Positions 1-8,731 of a stretch of 64,000 nucleotides of DNA are shown in pieces. Source of the stretch: CAJCIT01 sp963771305 (GTDB taxonomy: Bacteria; Acidobacteriota; Terriglobia; Bryobacterales; Bryobacteraceae). The notes beneath the pieces are model-generated. The model saw only the letters and a program-made list of their open reading frames with translations, ran no database searches and was not told where the DNA came from. Each line of letters starts with the position of its first letter. The first letter of the stretch is position 1. The stretch spans positions 310,001-374,000 of the forward strand of contig CAVYTS010000033.1 of assembly GCA_963771305.1 (NCBI GenBank), read 5' to 3'. Both the position numbers and the translations under genes were made by a program.

Positions 1-961
1 GACCAGTGTCTGCATGACGGTCTGGCAGCGATAAGGTTGCTGGCCGGTGAGCAACTCATAAAAGATCACGCCAATCGTGAACAGATCGGAGCGCGCATCC
101 GCCTTCTCACCTTTGGCCTGCTCCGGCGACATGTAGTCGGGCGTGCCCATCAGCACACCGGTGCGAGTCATGCCGGCTAGTTCCATCGATTTAGCGATGC
201 CGAAGTCCATGAGATAGACGCGGCCAGCCCCATCCACCATAATGTTCTGCGGCTTCAAGTCGCGGTGGACGACGCCCTCGTTATGCGCCGCTTCGAGACC
301 CATGAGCGCTTGGCTCGATAATCGCGACGGCCTCGTCGACGGGCAACTTCTTGCGCTCGCGGACTATGCTCGACAGATCCTTGCCGTCGACGTATTCCAT
401 GGTGATGAATCGGCACCCTTCGGCCTGATTCAAATCGAAGATGCGAATGACATTGCGATGCGTGACCTGTCGCGCAAGGATGAGTTCTTGCTTGAACCGG
501 CGCAGAATCTCGGGATGGCCGGAGAGTTCCGGGCGGATCACTTTGATGGCGACGGTGCGATCCACCTCGCGGTCCCGCGCCTGATAAACGGCGCCCATAC
601 CGCCTTCACCGAGGACCTTCAGAATCTGGTAGCGCCCGGCGAGCACGTAGCCCAGAGCGAGGACGCCTCTGGCGACTGGTTGGTCACCAGCGAACCAACT
701 CTTACTAGAGTCGCTGCCAGGCGTGCCCGGCCGCGATTCGCCGGAAGGCGTACGCACCACAGCGCCCGCCGCGGGCGATGACGAGGGGTCTGGCGGCGAG
801 GATGGGAACGGCGGAGGACTGAGTGCGATGGTCTCCCCGGCATCGCTGCCGCCGGACCACGGGATGATCGGATTGTGAAGGTCAAAGGGCGTGGCGCATT
901 TGACGCAGATCCGTGAATCGGGTTCATTCTCGGCTCGGCAAATTGGGCATTCCACGGTCAT
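1..961 (-). CDS. Ser/Thr protein kinase with N-terminal zinc ribbon, frameshifted and cut by window edge
   Basis: A Hanks-type protein kinase that would phosphorylate Ser/Thr residues in signalling. The N-terminus has two CxxC pairs (CPIC and CVKC, residues about 5-22), a zinc ribbon, then a Pro/Ser-rich linker. The kinase domain begins near residue 107 with the glycine loop GEGGMGAVY and the VAIK lysine. The frame is lost near position 312-313; removing one G there restores the subdomains VVHRDLKPQN, DFGIAKS, a PDYMSPEQ-type activation segment and continuing kinase sequence to the window's left edge. The C-terminal half lies outside the window. Many acidobacterial kinases share this architecture. 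The frameshift is probably a sequence error because everything downstream is well conserved, but a real pseudogene is possible. Confidence 0.85.
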
Positions 962-1165
962 CGTCTATCAGTACGAAAAACTACACTTTTGGTACCAATA
1001 CTCTTCGAGATTGCAATTCAGAGACCGCAGTGATCAGGATACACCTTGAGTACGCAAGGCGACAACGATGCCGGTACCTGCCCTGAGCAGCGGTCCCCGC
1101 AACAGCCTATTTCATTGTAGCCACTTGGATAAAACCAGGATAAGTACGTTGAGACGCACATTGCC

Positions 1166-2140
1166 CTACATAGCCGGCGGCTGCAGCGGCGAAGCCTCGG
1201 ATGGTTTTTGCCCGAGCACCAGTAGGGTTTCCAAATAAGGAGCCTCGGGCTCGCGGTGCACAATGGCCGATTCGATTTTCGAGAAGCCAACATGTCTTAG
1301 GAAGTGCTCGAGTTCCACCTCAGAGAAGCCCAACCAAAGGTCCGCGTACAGTTCGCGAGCTTCCTCGAAGTGATGCTTGAGCAGGTCTAGAACGGCAATT
1401 CGGCCCCCGGGCTTCAGAATTCGCCACGCCTCCCGCACGGCAGTCTGGGGATGGGGAGCGTGATGAAGCGACTGGCTCAGGATTGCCAGATCAACCGACG
1501 CGTCGTCTATGGGAAGCTTTTCGAGATCACCGCGGCGGTACTCGAGATTAGCCAGGCCGTGCTTGCGCGCCAGATCCGTCCCAAAGGCGATCATGTTTTC
1601 GGAGTTATCCACCGCGATGACACGTTCTGCCCGTTGGGCAAGCAGTTGCGACAGGGTGCCTTCGCCGGCGCCCAAGTCCGCGATGACCTGCGGCGGCATG
1701 AGTTTGAGAAGCATTTCCGCCATTCCCTTCCAGGAACGGCCTGGGACATACTGGCGCCCGAACTTGCCTGCCAGTTCGTTGAAATAGGCGCGCATCCGGT
1801 CCTGTCTTTTGTGGAGGATCAGCTTCAGGGCAGCCTCATCCTGCGTCGCTTCGGGCAGCTCATTTGCGGCGGCGCGAAGTAGCTCAAGAAGCTGGTGGAT
1901 CTGCCGGGCGCCTTCTCCCTGTGGCTGAACGAGGCGATAGAGGCTGTTCTTGCCGGTGCGCCGGTCTTCCACTAGTTCCGCCTGCTTTAGGTGCGATAAA
2001 TGGGTGGAAATGCTGCTTTGACCCATATGGAGGACTTCCTGCAGCTCGGCCACCGAGAGTTCCTCCTGCGCCAGCAAAAGGAGGATCCGCAGGCGGCTCG
2101 AATCACCGAGTAATCGGAGCGCTTTAACAATTGACGGCAT
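1166..2140 (-). CDS. ArsR-family regulator fused to SAM-dependent methyltransferase domain (SahR-like)
   Basis: Residues about 1-95 form an ArsR winged helix (LLGDSSRLRILLLL, then a recognition-helix region QSSISTHLSHLKQ). Residues about 130-320 form a class I methyltransferase fold with the SAM-binding motif DLGAGEGT and a typical LKPGGR post-motif. Regulators of this two-domain type next to ahcY are known as SahR in Proteobacteria, where they sense S-adenosylhomocysteine; the divergent ahcY here supports the same role by inference. The open frame extends upstream to 2203, but ATG 2140 (MPSIVKAL) is chosen because the family starts just before this helix and the longer start would cross the intergenic operator and nearly reach ahcY. 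The methyltransferase domain may only be a ligand sensor. Confidence 0.82.
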   Translation of the reverse strand: MPSIVKALRLLGDSSRLRILLLLAQEELSVAELQEVLHMGQSSISTHLSHLKQAELVEDRRTGKNSLYRLVQPQGEGARQIHQLLELLRAAANELPEATQDEAALKLILHKRQDRMRAYFNELAGKFGRQYVPGRSWKGMAEMLLKLMPPQVIADLGAGEGTLSQLLAQRAERVIAVDNSENMIAFGTDLARKHGLANLEYRRGDLEKLPIDDASVDLAILSQSLHHAPHPQTAVREAWRILKPGGRIAVLDLLKHHFEEARELYADLWLGFSEVELEHFLRHVGFSKIESAIVHREPEAPYLETLLVLGQKPSEASPLQPPAM

Positions 2141-2156
2141 AGGAGCTATAGAGTAT

Positions 2157-2200
2157 GATATCAACGTATCAAGATTTGTCGATACAAGATTAAAACGAGG
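2157..2200. promoter_or_regulatory. Candidate operator between SahR-like gene and ahcY, with ahcY ribosome site
   Basis: The 66-base divergent gap holds an inverted repeat GTATC (2166-2170) and GATAC (2181-2185) with a 10-base spacer, plus a nearby GATATC at 2157-2162. It is placed where an ArsR-type dimer could control both genes. A GAGG ribosome site at 2197-2200 precedes ahcY ATG 2207. Operator function is inferred from symmetry and position only. Confidence 0.5.
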
Positions 2201-2206
2201 CATTTG

Positions 2207-3637
2207 ATGAGCACTGCAACACTGAACCGAATCGCAACCGAATTCAAGGTCGCCGATCTAGCGCTGGCCGATTGGGGCCGTAAAGAGATCACGGTGGCCG
2301 AGCACGAGATGCCGGGCCTAATGGCCATTCGCAAGAAATACGCCAAGGACAAACCGCTCGCCGGTGTACGGATCACTGGCTCTTTGCACATGACGATCCA
2401 AACTGCGGTATTGATCGAAACGCTAGTGGATCTGGGAGCGGATGTGCGCTGGGCCAGCTGCAACATCTTCTCGACGCAGGACCATGCGGCGGCTGCGATT
2501 GCGGCTGCGGGTGTGCCGGTATTCGCCTGGAAGGGCGAGTCGCTGGAAGAGTATTGGGACTGCACCCTGAAGGCCGTGTTCCACCCGAAGGGCAAAGGCC
2601 CACAACTGGTGGTTGACGACGGCGGCGATGTGACGCTGTTGATCCACAAAGGCTACGAACTGGAAGAAGGAAGCGACTGGGTCAACACCTCATCGGGCAG
2701 CAAGGAAGAGCAGGTGATCAAAGATCTGCTCAAGAAAGTGCATGCTGAACACCCCACCCGCTGGCACGACATCGTGAAAGAATGGCGCGGCGTTTCGGAA
2801 GAGACGACAACGGGTGTGCACCGCCTTTACAAGATGAAGGAAGCCGGCAAGCTGCTGGTGCCGGCCATCAATGTGAACGACTCGGTGACCAAGTCGAAGT
2901 TCGACAATCTTTACGGCTGCCGGGAGTCGCTTGCGGACGGCATCAAGCGCGCAACCGACGTGATGGTAGCGGGCAAGGTGGCGGTGATTTGCGGTTACGG
3001 CGACGTAGGCAAGGGTTCAGCACACTCGCTGCGCGGGCTGGGCGCTCGCGTCATCGTGACTGAAGTGGATCCCATCAACGCGCTGCAGGCCGCGATGGAA
3101 GGCTTCGAAGTGACAACCGTCGAAAACACGCTGGGCCGTGGCGATATCTACGTCACTTGCACGGGCAATGTTGACATCATCACCCTCGAGCACATGAAGC
3201 GCATGAAGGATCAGGCAATTGTCTGCAACATCGGTCACTTCGACAATGAGATTCAAGTGGATCTGTTGGACAAGGCGCCGGGTGTGAAGAAGATCGAGAT
3301 CAAACCGCAAGTGGATCAATACACGTTCCCCGACGGTCACAGCGTTTTCATGCTGGCTGAAGGGCGGCTGGTCAACCTCGGCTGTGCCACCGGCCATCCG
3401 AGCTTCGTGATGAGCAATAGCTTCTCGAATCAGACGCTAGCACAGCTCGACCTCTGGAAAAACAAAGACGTATACAAAGTGGATGTCTACACGCTGCCCA
3501 AGCGGCTGGACGAAGAGGTTGCCCGGCTGCATCTCGAAAAGATCGGAGTTAAGCTGACCACCTTGACACCGAAGCAGGCCGATTACCTCGGCGTAGCGGT
3601 GGATGGGCCATACAAAGCCGAGCACTATCGCTACTAG
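2207..3637 (+). CDS. ahcY: Adenosylhomocysteinase (SAH hydrolase)
   Basis: It hydrolyses S-adenosylhomocysteine to adenosine and homocysteine with bound NAD, closing the activated methyl cycle in the cytoplasm. About 476 residues, the usual bacterial length. The NAD-binding loop GYGDVGKGSA, the substrate region NVNDSVTKSKFDN and the canonical C-terminus YKAEHYRY are all present. A TTG at 2204 lies directly upstream, but ATG 2207 (MSTATLNRI) fits the GAGG at 2197-2200 best. It is divergent from the ArsR-methyltransferase regulator and ends in a strong hairpin terminator, so it is probably monocistronic. Confidence 0.97.
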   Translation: MSTATLNRIATEFKVADLALADWGRKEITVAEHEMPGLMAIRKKYAKDKPLAGVRITGSLHMTIQTAVLIETLVDLGADVRWASCNIFSTQDHAAAAIAAAGVPVFAWKGESLEEYWDCTLKAVFHPKGKGPQLVVDDGGDVTLLIHKGYELEEGSDWVNTSSGSKEEQVIKDLLKKVHAEHPTRWHDIVKEWRGVSEETTTGVHRLYKMKEAGKLLVPAINVNDSVTKSKFDNLYGCRESLADGIKRATDVMVAGKVAVICGYGDVGKGSAHSLRGLGARVIVTEVDPINALQAAMEGFEVTTVENTLGRGDIYVTCTGNVDIITLEHMKRMKDQAIVCNIGHFDNEIQVDLLDKAPGVKKIEIKPQVDQYTFPDGHSVFMLAEGRLVNLGCATGHPSFVMSNSFSNQTLAQLDLWKNKDVYKVDVYTLPKRLDEEVARLHLEKIGVKLTTLTPKQADYLGVAVDGPYKAEHYRY

Positions 3638-3671
3638 TCTTTAGAACACCACCACATCACTAGTCGAGTTG

Positions 3672-3700
3672 AAGGGTCTGTGATTCTGCAGACCCTTTTT
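3672..3700 (+). terminator. Rho-independent terminator after ahcY
   Basis: Perfect 9-bp stem AAGGGTCTG (3672-3680) and CAGACCCTT (3689-3697), 8-base loop, followed by a T run. It lies 35 bases after the ahcY stop. Confidence 0.88.
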
Positions 3701-3716
3701 CGTTCTGCAAGCCGCG

Positions 3717-3778
3717 CAGAACCGGGACGGACCTGATTTTTCTGCCGGCAGAAGCGGGACAGACTTGATTTCTCTGCG
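3717..3778. repeat. Two REP-like direct repeats upstream of transposase
   Basis: Two similar units of about 25 bases lie in tandem: one begins with AACCGGGACGGACCTGATTT at about 3719, the second with AAGCGGGACAGACTTGATTT at about 3751. They directly precede a REP-type tyrosine transposase gene, the usual arrangement for the repeats such enzymes act on. The link is inferred from position. Confidence 0.45.
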
Positions 3779-3847
3779 AGAAACCGGGCGCAGCGAGCAC
3801 TCATCTGTTTACGACCGCCAGATCGGTCGGGTCAAGGGCGGCGGAAC

Positions 3848-4564
3848 ATGCCGCGAACACCTCGAGTAGTGTTGGTCGACGTCGTGCACCATGTCGTTTC
3901 GCGGGGCAACGACCGCATTCGTATCTTCACCTGCCGTGCGGTGAAACAGCAATATTTGCGCCGCTTCTGTGCGATTGCCGAGGCGGAGAAGGTCCTGGTT
4001 CATGGCTATTGTTTAATGGACAACCATGTACACTGGCTGCTCACGCCGACCTCCGCCACGGGCTTGGCGCGCCTGTTCCGTCGTGCGCGCACCTGGTGGG
4101 CATTGACGTTCAACCTCAAGCACGGCCGAACGGGGCACCTCCTACAAGCCCGCTTTCACTCATCCCCGCTGAGCGAAGATCACTACTGGACGGCGTTGCG
4201 CTACGTTGAGTTGAACCCGAGGCGGGCGAAAATCGTGGGCCGCCCCGAAGACTTCGAGTTCTCGTCGGCGCGAGCGCACCTATCGGGCCGCCAAGACCCT
4301 TGCATCACCCTCGCTCCAGTTGAGACGCGGCAGGGCTTCACGCAGCCACAATGGCAGGAGTTTCTCGCCCGAACGGACTTTGCCCGCGAGGCGGCTCTGC
4401 GCCGAGCGTTACCAGCGTCGAGACCCTGCGGGAACGCGGAATGGATCCGGGGCCTCGAAGTGCAGTTATGCCGCAAACTAGCATGGTCGCCACCCGGACG
4501 GCCAAGCGGCCACAAAGCACTCCGTCGCCTTCTGAAGATCGGACTGATGCGTACTATCAAATGA
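3848..4564 (+). CDS. REP-associated tyrosine transposase (RAYT, IS200-like Y1 superfamily)
   Basis: About 238 residues of the Y1_Tnp fold. The HUH metal-binding motif is seen as DNHVHWLL (about residues 58-65), after HHVVSRGND near residue 15. YVELNPRRAKIV near residue 118 is the conserved segment following the catalytic-tyrosine helix. These single-copy, usually domesticated enzymes act on REP palindromes rather than on flanking IS ends, and no terminal repeats are seen here. The region upstream carries two REP-like units. The C-terminal tail (residues about 180-238) resembles the helical accessory domain of the family. Start ATG 3848 has a weak ribosome site. Confidence 0.85.
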   Translation: MPRTPRVVLVDVVHHVVSRGNDRIRIFTCRAVKQQYLRRFCAIAEAEKVLVHGYCLMDNHVHWLLTPTSATGLARLFRRARTWWALTFNLKHGRTGHLLQARFHSSPLSEDHYWTALRYVELNPRRAKIVGRPEDFEFSSARAHLSGRQDPCITLAPVETRQGFTQPQWQEFLARTDFAREAALRRALPASRPCGNAEWIRGLEVQLCRKLAWSPPGRPSGHKALRRLLKIGLMRTIK

Positions 4565-4971
4565 GAACCTTGCACCCGCCCGAACCGGGTCCATCCCCGT
4601 GAGTACGCAGCCGAGGATGCCGCAGCGGTGGCAGGAAAAGAACTGACCAATGGCAACCAATTCCTCGCGAACAAATTCTCAAAGAGGCGTGGGGGGATGC
4701 CGCGTTCTGTCTCTTTGCACGGGAGAAGATACTGCGCGAAGACGGCTGAGTGGATGGGGAACCATACACGCGCATGAGACGTCGAACCAGTTTCTGAATT
4801 CTGTAGCTGAGACCATCGAAGTAGAGGCTCGCAACGGACAGATCTACTCCGCCGAGGGACTCGAGGCAGCTTTCCGCTCGATTAAATGCGAGCTAATGCC
4901 AATGTTCGAGAAGCAACAAGCCAACCCCAAGAAGAACGCATGCTGCACGTAAGACCGGGCTGGCGCCAGTG
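4565..4971. other. Intergenic stretch, no convincing gene
   Basis: An open frame of 100 codons (4650-4952, +) ends in a plausible helical segment (FLNSVAETIEVEARNGQIY), but its first half is low quality, it lacks a clear ribosome site and I recognise no family. Its 3' half may be a fragment of a former gene. Confidence 0.35.
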
Positions 4972-6138
4972 TCACACCTTGGGCAACTCCGCCAGAACCC
5001 GGTCGATGTCGTCGGGACTGATGTAGAAATGCGGTGACATGCGAACCCAGCCTTGACGCGGCGCCGCCATGATCTTGTTGCGCTTCAGATCGCTAACGAT
5101 CACACGGCAGTCAATAGCTGGATGGCGAAAGCTGACTATGCCGGCGCCGGTTTCAGGAGTGCGATCGACCAACGTTTCGTAGCCCCGCGCCCGGACGCCT
5201 TCGTACAGCCGGTCGGCGAGAGCCTGGACAGCCGGCGCCGTAACCGCGGTGCCGGCTTTCAGCAGCAGTTCAAGTGACGCCCGGTGGCCGAAGCAGCCGA
5301 TGGTGTTCAGCGTTCCGCACTCATAACGCCCCGCGTCAGCGCGCAGGGTCATATCGCGTGACGAGTAGTCTGCATGGCTTGCCGTGTTTGTCCAGCCGAA
5401 CTCCACCGGCTCAATGGAATCGAAGAGCTCCTCACGAATGTAAAGCACGCCGTTGCCTTCCGGTCCCAGCATCCATTTATGGCCGTCGGCAGCCAGGGCG
5501 TCGATATGCGAGGCTCGCACGTCGATGGGAAAAACGCCCATGCCCTGGATGGCATCCACAAAGAAGAAGCAGCTGTGTTGGTGGCAGAGCTTCCCAATCG
5601 CCGTGAGATCGACCCGATGCCCGCTCAGGTAGTTCACGTAGCTGATAGCGAGGAGCCGGGCGCCGGGAATGGCCAGAGCGATCTTATCGATGGGATCGTA
5701 GATGGAAAGCCACGTGACGTCGACGCCCAGCGGCGCCAACCGAAGCCAAGGATAGTAGTTCGCCGGAAATTCTTCCTTGAAAGCAACAATCCGGTCGCCG
5801 GCGCGCCACTTGAGACCCATCGCAATGGTGGCGATGCCTTCCGACGTGTTCTTGACAATGGCGATTTCGCGCGCAGAGGCGTTGATGAGCTTCGCAGTCG
5901 CCGCCCGAAGTCCTTCGAAGGCCGCCATCCAAACGTCGTAGTGCAGCGACCCATTGTAGAGTGCATCGTCAGCCAGCCACTTCATGGCCTCGGCCGCTCG
6001 CCGGGGCAAGGGTGCGACGGCCGCGTGGTTCAGATAGATCAGCTCGCGGGTGACCGGAAATTCTTCGCGATATCGCTCATGAACGGGTGCAGTTGCGTTC
6101 CCGTCAGCCACCGCCCCACTGATTTCTTCGTAACCCAT
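4972..6138 (-). CDS. Class V aminotransferase (cysteine desulfurase/selenocysteine lyase-like, PLP-dependent)
   Basis: 388 residues with a fold-type I PLP layout. The N-terminus has YLNHAAVAPLPRR, the cofactor-binding region has KNTSEGIATIA, FVDAIQGMG contains the Asp that contacts the PLP ring, and DGHKWMLGPEG carries the Schiff-base lysine near residue 219. The C-terminal GIVSFRHP and WVRMSPHFY are typical of family members using small L-amino acids such as cysteine or kynurenine. No isc/suf genes are adjacent, so substrate cannot be assigned. An AGAGGA lies immediately at the ATG, tight for a ribosome site. It is divergent from the M48 protease gene across 121 bases. Confidence 0.85.
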   Translation of the reverse strand: MGYEEISGAVADGNATAPVHERYREEFPVTRELIYLNHAAVAPLPRRAAEAMKWLADDALYNGSLHYDVWMAAFEGLRAATAKLINASAREIAIVKNTSEGIATIAMGLKWRAGDRIVAFKEEFPANYYPWLRLAPLGVDVTWLSIYDPIDKIALAIPGARLLAISYVNYLSGHRVDLTAIGKLCHQHSCFFFVDAIQGMGVFPIDVRASHIDALAADGHKWMLGPEGNGVLYIREELFDSIEPVEFGWTNTASHADYSSRDMTLRADAGRYECGTLNTIGCFGHRASLELLLKAGTAVTAPAVQALADRLYEGVRARGYETLVDRTPETGAGIVSFRHPAIDCRVIVSDLKRNKIMAAPRQGWVRMSPHFYISPDDIDRVLAELPKV

Positions 6139-6259
6139 TCCTCTGAGGATACGTTAATGTATGTGAACTGTCCGGCCTGGGCTTTCGGCATCCAAGAAAG
6201 AAGCCTATACTGGGCATAGGGCTAGAACCATCCGCCCTAGCCAGCAGATAAGGAGCAGT

Positions 6260-7456
6260 ATGCGGCGTCTATTTTCCGTGTCGTTTATCTCCAAGCCCAC
6301 CAGTCTGGCATTGTGTGCGCTACTGGCTGCACCCGCAATGATGCTCGCTCAGGATCAGAGTTCCAGTGGCAGCACCGACACAACCACGAATTCGAACCCT
6401 CCTGCCAACACAAAGACGACGAACAAGAACGCCAAGAACGATACGGACGCCATCGGCGATCGCAATGTGGCGTGCAAGGTAAATTTCTATTCGATCGAGA
6501 AGGAAATTGCGCTTGGTAAGAGCCTCGCTCAAGAGGTGGAACGCCAGGCGAAGATCGTCAACGATCCGGTGATTGCCGAATACGTGAACCGGCTGGGCCA
6601 GAACCTCGTGCGCAATTCCGACGCCAAGGTGCCCTTCACGATCAAAGTGATCGATGGGGAGGAAGTAAACGCCTTCGCGCTGCCGGGCGGCTTCTTTTTC
6701 GTTTATTCAGGCCTGATCCTAAAGGCAGACAGCGAAGCTGAGCTGGCCGGTGTGATGGCGCACGAAATCGCGCACGTCGCGGCACGCCACGGCACGTGCC
6801 AACAGACTAAGGGTGAGATGGTTCAAATTGGCACCATCCCCTTGATTTTCCTGGGCGGGTGGGCAGGGTATGGCATCCGGCAAGGCGTCAGCCTCCTGAT
6901 CCCCATGGGCTTCTTGCAGTTCTCGCGTGAGTATGAGAAGCAAGCCGACTACCTTGGCCTGCAGTACATGTACAAGGCTGGCTACGATCCGACAGCTTTT
7001 GTGGACTTCTTCGAGAAGATCGAGACCATGGAGAAGCGAAAACCCGGCACCATGGCGAAGGTGTTCTCCACGCACCCGATGACCGAAGATCGAATCGTCG
7101 CTTCGCAGAAGGAGATCGCCACGATTCTGAAGGCGAAGCCGGAATACGTCGTGACCACCTCCGAGTTCAACGATGTGAAGGGCCGACTCATGGCCATGCA
7201 CAACGTGCGCAAAATGACTCCGAGCAAGGATGCGGATCCAAATAAGCCCACCCTGCGTCGGAACCCGAACTCGACGACGCCGATTGAGGACGAAACAGAT
7301 CCCACGACGAAGTCGTCGAAGGGCGACGATGACGAGCGTCCGACCCTGAAACGCCGGCCAACCGACAACACACCTGATAGCAGCCCGACGACCTCCAGCG
7401 CTCCGACCACTGCGCCTTCAACGACACCAGACAGCCCGAATCCACCCAGCAATTAG
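6260..7456 (+). CDS. Secreted M48-family zinc metalloprotease
   Basis: 398 residues. A signal peptide spans residues 1-30, ending after APAMMLA. It is followed by a Ser/Thr/Asn-rich linker and a peptidase domain with the zinc motif MAHEIAHVAARHG near residue 167 and the downstream glutamate in YEKQADYLG. NAFALPGGFFFVYSG is the edge-strand segment typical of the BepA/YfgC group, which handles envelope protein quality control. The last 80 residues are disordered and Pro/Thr-rich, with two similar blocks (PTLRRNP and PTLKRRP). An ideal AAGGAG (6250-6255) supports ATG 6260. A terminator follows, so it is probably a single-gene unit. Confidence 0.9.
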   Translation: MRRLFSVSFISKPTSLALCALLAAPAMMLAQDQSSSGSTDTTTNSNPPANTKTTNKNAKNDTDAIGDRNVACKVNFYSIEKEIALGKSLAQEVERQAKIVNDPVIAEYVNRLGQNLVRNSDAKVPFTIKVIDGEEVNAFALPGGFFFVYSGLILKADSEAELAGVMAHEIAHVAARHGTCQQTKGEMVQIGTIPLIFLGGWAGYGIRQGVSLLIPMGFLQFSREYEKQADYLGLQYMYKAGYDPTAFVDFFEKIETMEKRKPGTMAKVFSTHPMTEDRIVASQKEIATILKAKPEYVVTTSEFNDVKGRLMAMHNVRKMTPSKDADPNKPTLRRNPNSTTPIEDETDPTTKSSKGDDDERPTLKRRPTDNTPDSSPTTSSAPTTAPSTTPDSPNPPSN

Positions 7457-7477
7457 GTGATGTTTTTCGTGTTCTCT

Positions 7478-7514
7478 AAAAGGCCGCGCACGCCCCGCGT
7501 GGGCGGCCTTTCCT
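7478..7514 (+). terminator. Hairpin terminator after the M48 protease gene
   Basis: Stem AAAGGCCGC (7479-7487) and GCGGCCTTT (7503-7511) with a GC-rich loop, ending in a short T tract 22 bases after the stop codon. Confidence 0.75.
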
Positions 7515-7706
7515 GCATCCTGGTTAGCGTGCCCTGCTGCGTCGCGCCGGTCGCAGAGACAGATCTTCACCACGTCGCGATGATTGCAATGTAAGGCGGG
7601 CTTGGCTAAACGGGGGAGGGGAAACGATACAGGGTGGTGGTCCGGAGGAGCAGCGTCCAAAGCGGCCTTACGGCTACTGCGCTGCTCCCCCAACGACTAA
7701 CGATGC

Positions 7707-7946
7707 TTAACTGACACTCAAATGTTTGCTGTGTGCCAGGATCTCGTTCATCTGATCCTTAACTGCTAATTTCAACTTCTTTAGGCGGTGCTCCTCAATC
7801 TCGTCCGCTGGCGTAACATGCGCCTTGGCTTCAATGGCATCAATAGCCTGCTTATACTGCTTGTGTTGTTCCGCCAACGAACGAAACGCTTCGTCGGTGG
7901 CTAGCAGGTGCGCTTTTAGTGCTTCGTCTTGCGTATGATTCTCCAT
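7707..7946 (-). CDS. DUF465 / YdcH-like small helical protein
   Basis: 79 residues, highly charged and helical. It matches the DUF465 layout: an N-terminal helix (LATDEAFRSLAEQHKQ), a turn, then a second helix with HRLKKLKLAVKDQM. The biological role of the family is unclear; members are cytoplasmic two-helix hairpins. A perfect AGGAGG sits 8 bases before ATG. It stands alone between longer intergenic stretches. Confidence 0.85.
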   Translation of the reverse strand: MENHTQDEALKAHLLATDEAFRSLAEQHKQYKQAIDAIEAKAHVTPADEIEEHRLKKLKLAVKDQMNEILAHSKHLSVS

Positions 7947-8249
7947 GAAGGAAACCTCCTAGGTAGCTTTCTCCTGCATCACCTCGCAGGTTCGTCGGCT
8001 TGGTATATAACCACGCAGATTCACGTGGCGTAGGGGACAGATCGATGTGCACCCCCGCATACGATTGATTTCGTTCCGTGTGCGTGCTTTTTGAGGGTGC
8101 AGTCATCTTACTCACAGTATGGCTCTCCCGGTTCTGCCGGGGTAAAGATCGACACTGCGCGTAAGGTCATCCGCACTCAGACACTACCACTATTTCGGGA
8201 TCATGACAATAGGTTAATGCGAGTGGAATGCGTCGGCGGGTAAGCTTTC
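7947..8249. other. Intergenic stretch with one small hairpin
   Basis: About 300 bases without a supported gene. CCACG and CGTGG around 8012-8030 form a short hairpin. This region should hold the promoter of the DUF465 gene, but no clear -35/-10 pair stands out. Confidence 0.4.
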
Positions 8250-8717
8250 TCACAGCCGGTCAACGGAGCGGCCGCCTAGAGCTTCCAAACGCATCACGAA
8301 TGCATTTTCTGGTGGCGATTGGTAGTACAGCTTACGTATCGCCACTTTTCGGAAGCCCTGTTTTTCGTAAAGCTTGCGAGCTGCTAGGTTTGATTCCCGA
8401 ACCTCGAGAAAGTGGATGCCCCCCCGCTCCAGCTCAGCTCGTAGCAGTCGCTCGCCAACGCCCTGCCCCCGGTAGGGCAAATCCACGGCGACATTTAGGA
8501 TTTCGCGTTCGCCCGCTGCGTCGCTGGTCGCCAGAAACACGTGCCGTGACACCAGGAAACCCGCGACGACGCCATCCACCAAGGCGACCAAGCAGTCGTA
8601 ACTCAGAAAGCTTTTCTCATCCCAGTGGGGCTGTGCGAAACAGCGTCTTTCGATGCTGTAAAGCGCCGGGGTATCTGCCGGCTCTGCGCGTCGAATGGTG
8701 ACTTCGGTTGCGGGCAT
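8250..8717 (-). CDS. rimI: Ribosomal-protein-alanine N-acetyltransferase (RimI-like GNAT)
   Basis: 155 residues with the GNAT fold. It opens with IRRAEPADTPALYSIE. Motif A, ILNVAVDLPYRGQGVGERLL, contains the acetyl-CoA-binding R/Q-x-x-G-x-G/A loop, followed by FLEVRESNLAARKLYEKQGF, the hallmark of RimI and close relatives that acetylate protein N-termini. It lies 14 bases downstream of the TPR-like gene on the same strand, so the two probably share a transcript. A ThrB/TsaB/TsaD context that often accompanies RimI is not seen in this window. Confidence 0.88.
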   Translation of the reverse strand: MPATEVTIRRAEPADTPALYSIERRCFAQPHWDEKSFLSYDCLVALVDGVVAGFLVSRHVFLATSDAAGEREILNVAVDLPYRGQGVGERLLRAELERGGIHFLEVRESNLAARKLYEKQGFRKVAIRKLYYQSPPENAFVMRLEALGGRSVDRL

Positions 8718-8731
8718 GAATGCACGCGCCG

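Noticed and set aside
4650..4952. 100-codon open frame
   Set aside because: Only the last half looks protein-like; no ribosome site and no family, so it is recorded as a note only.
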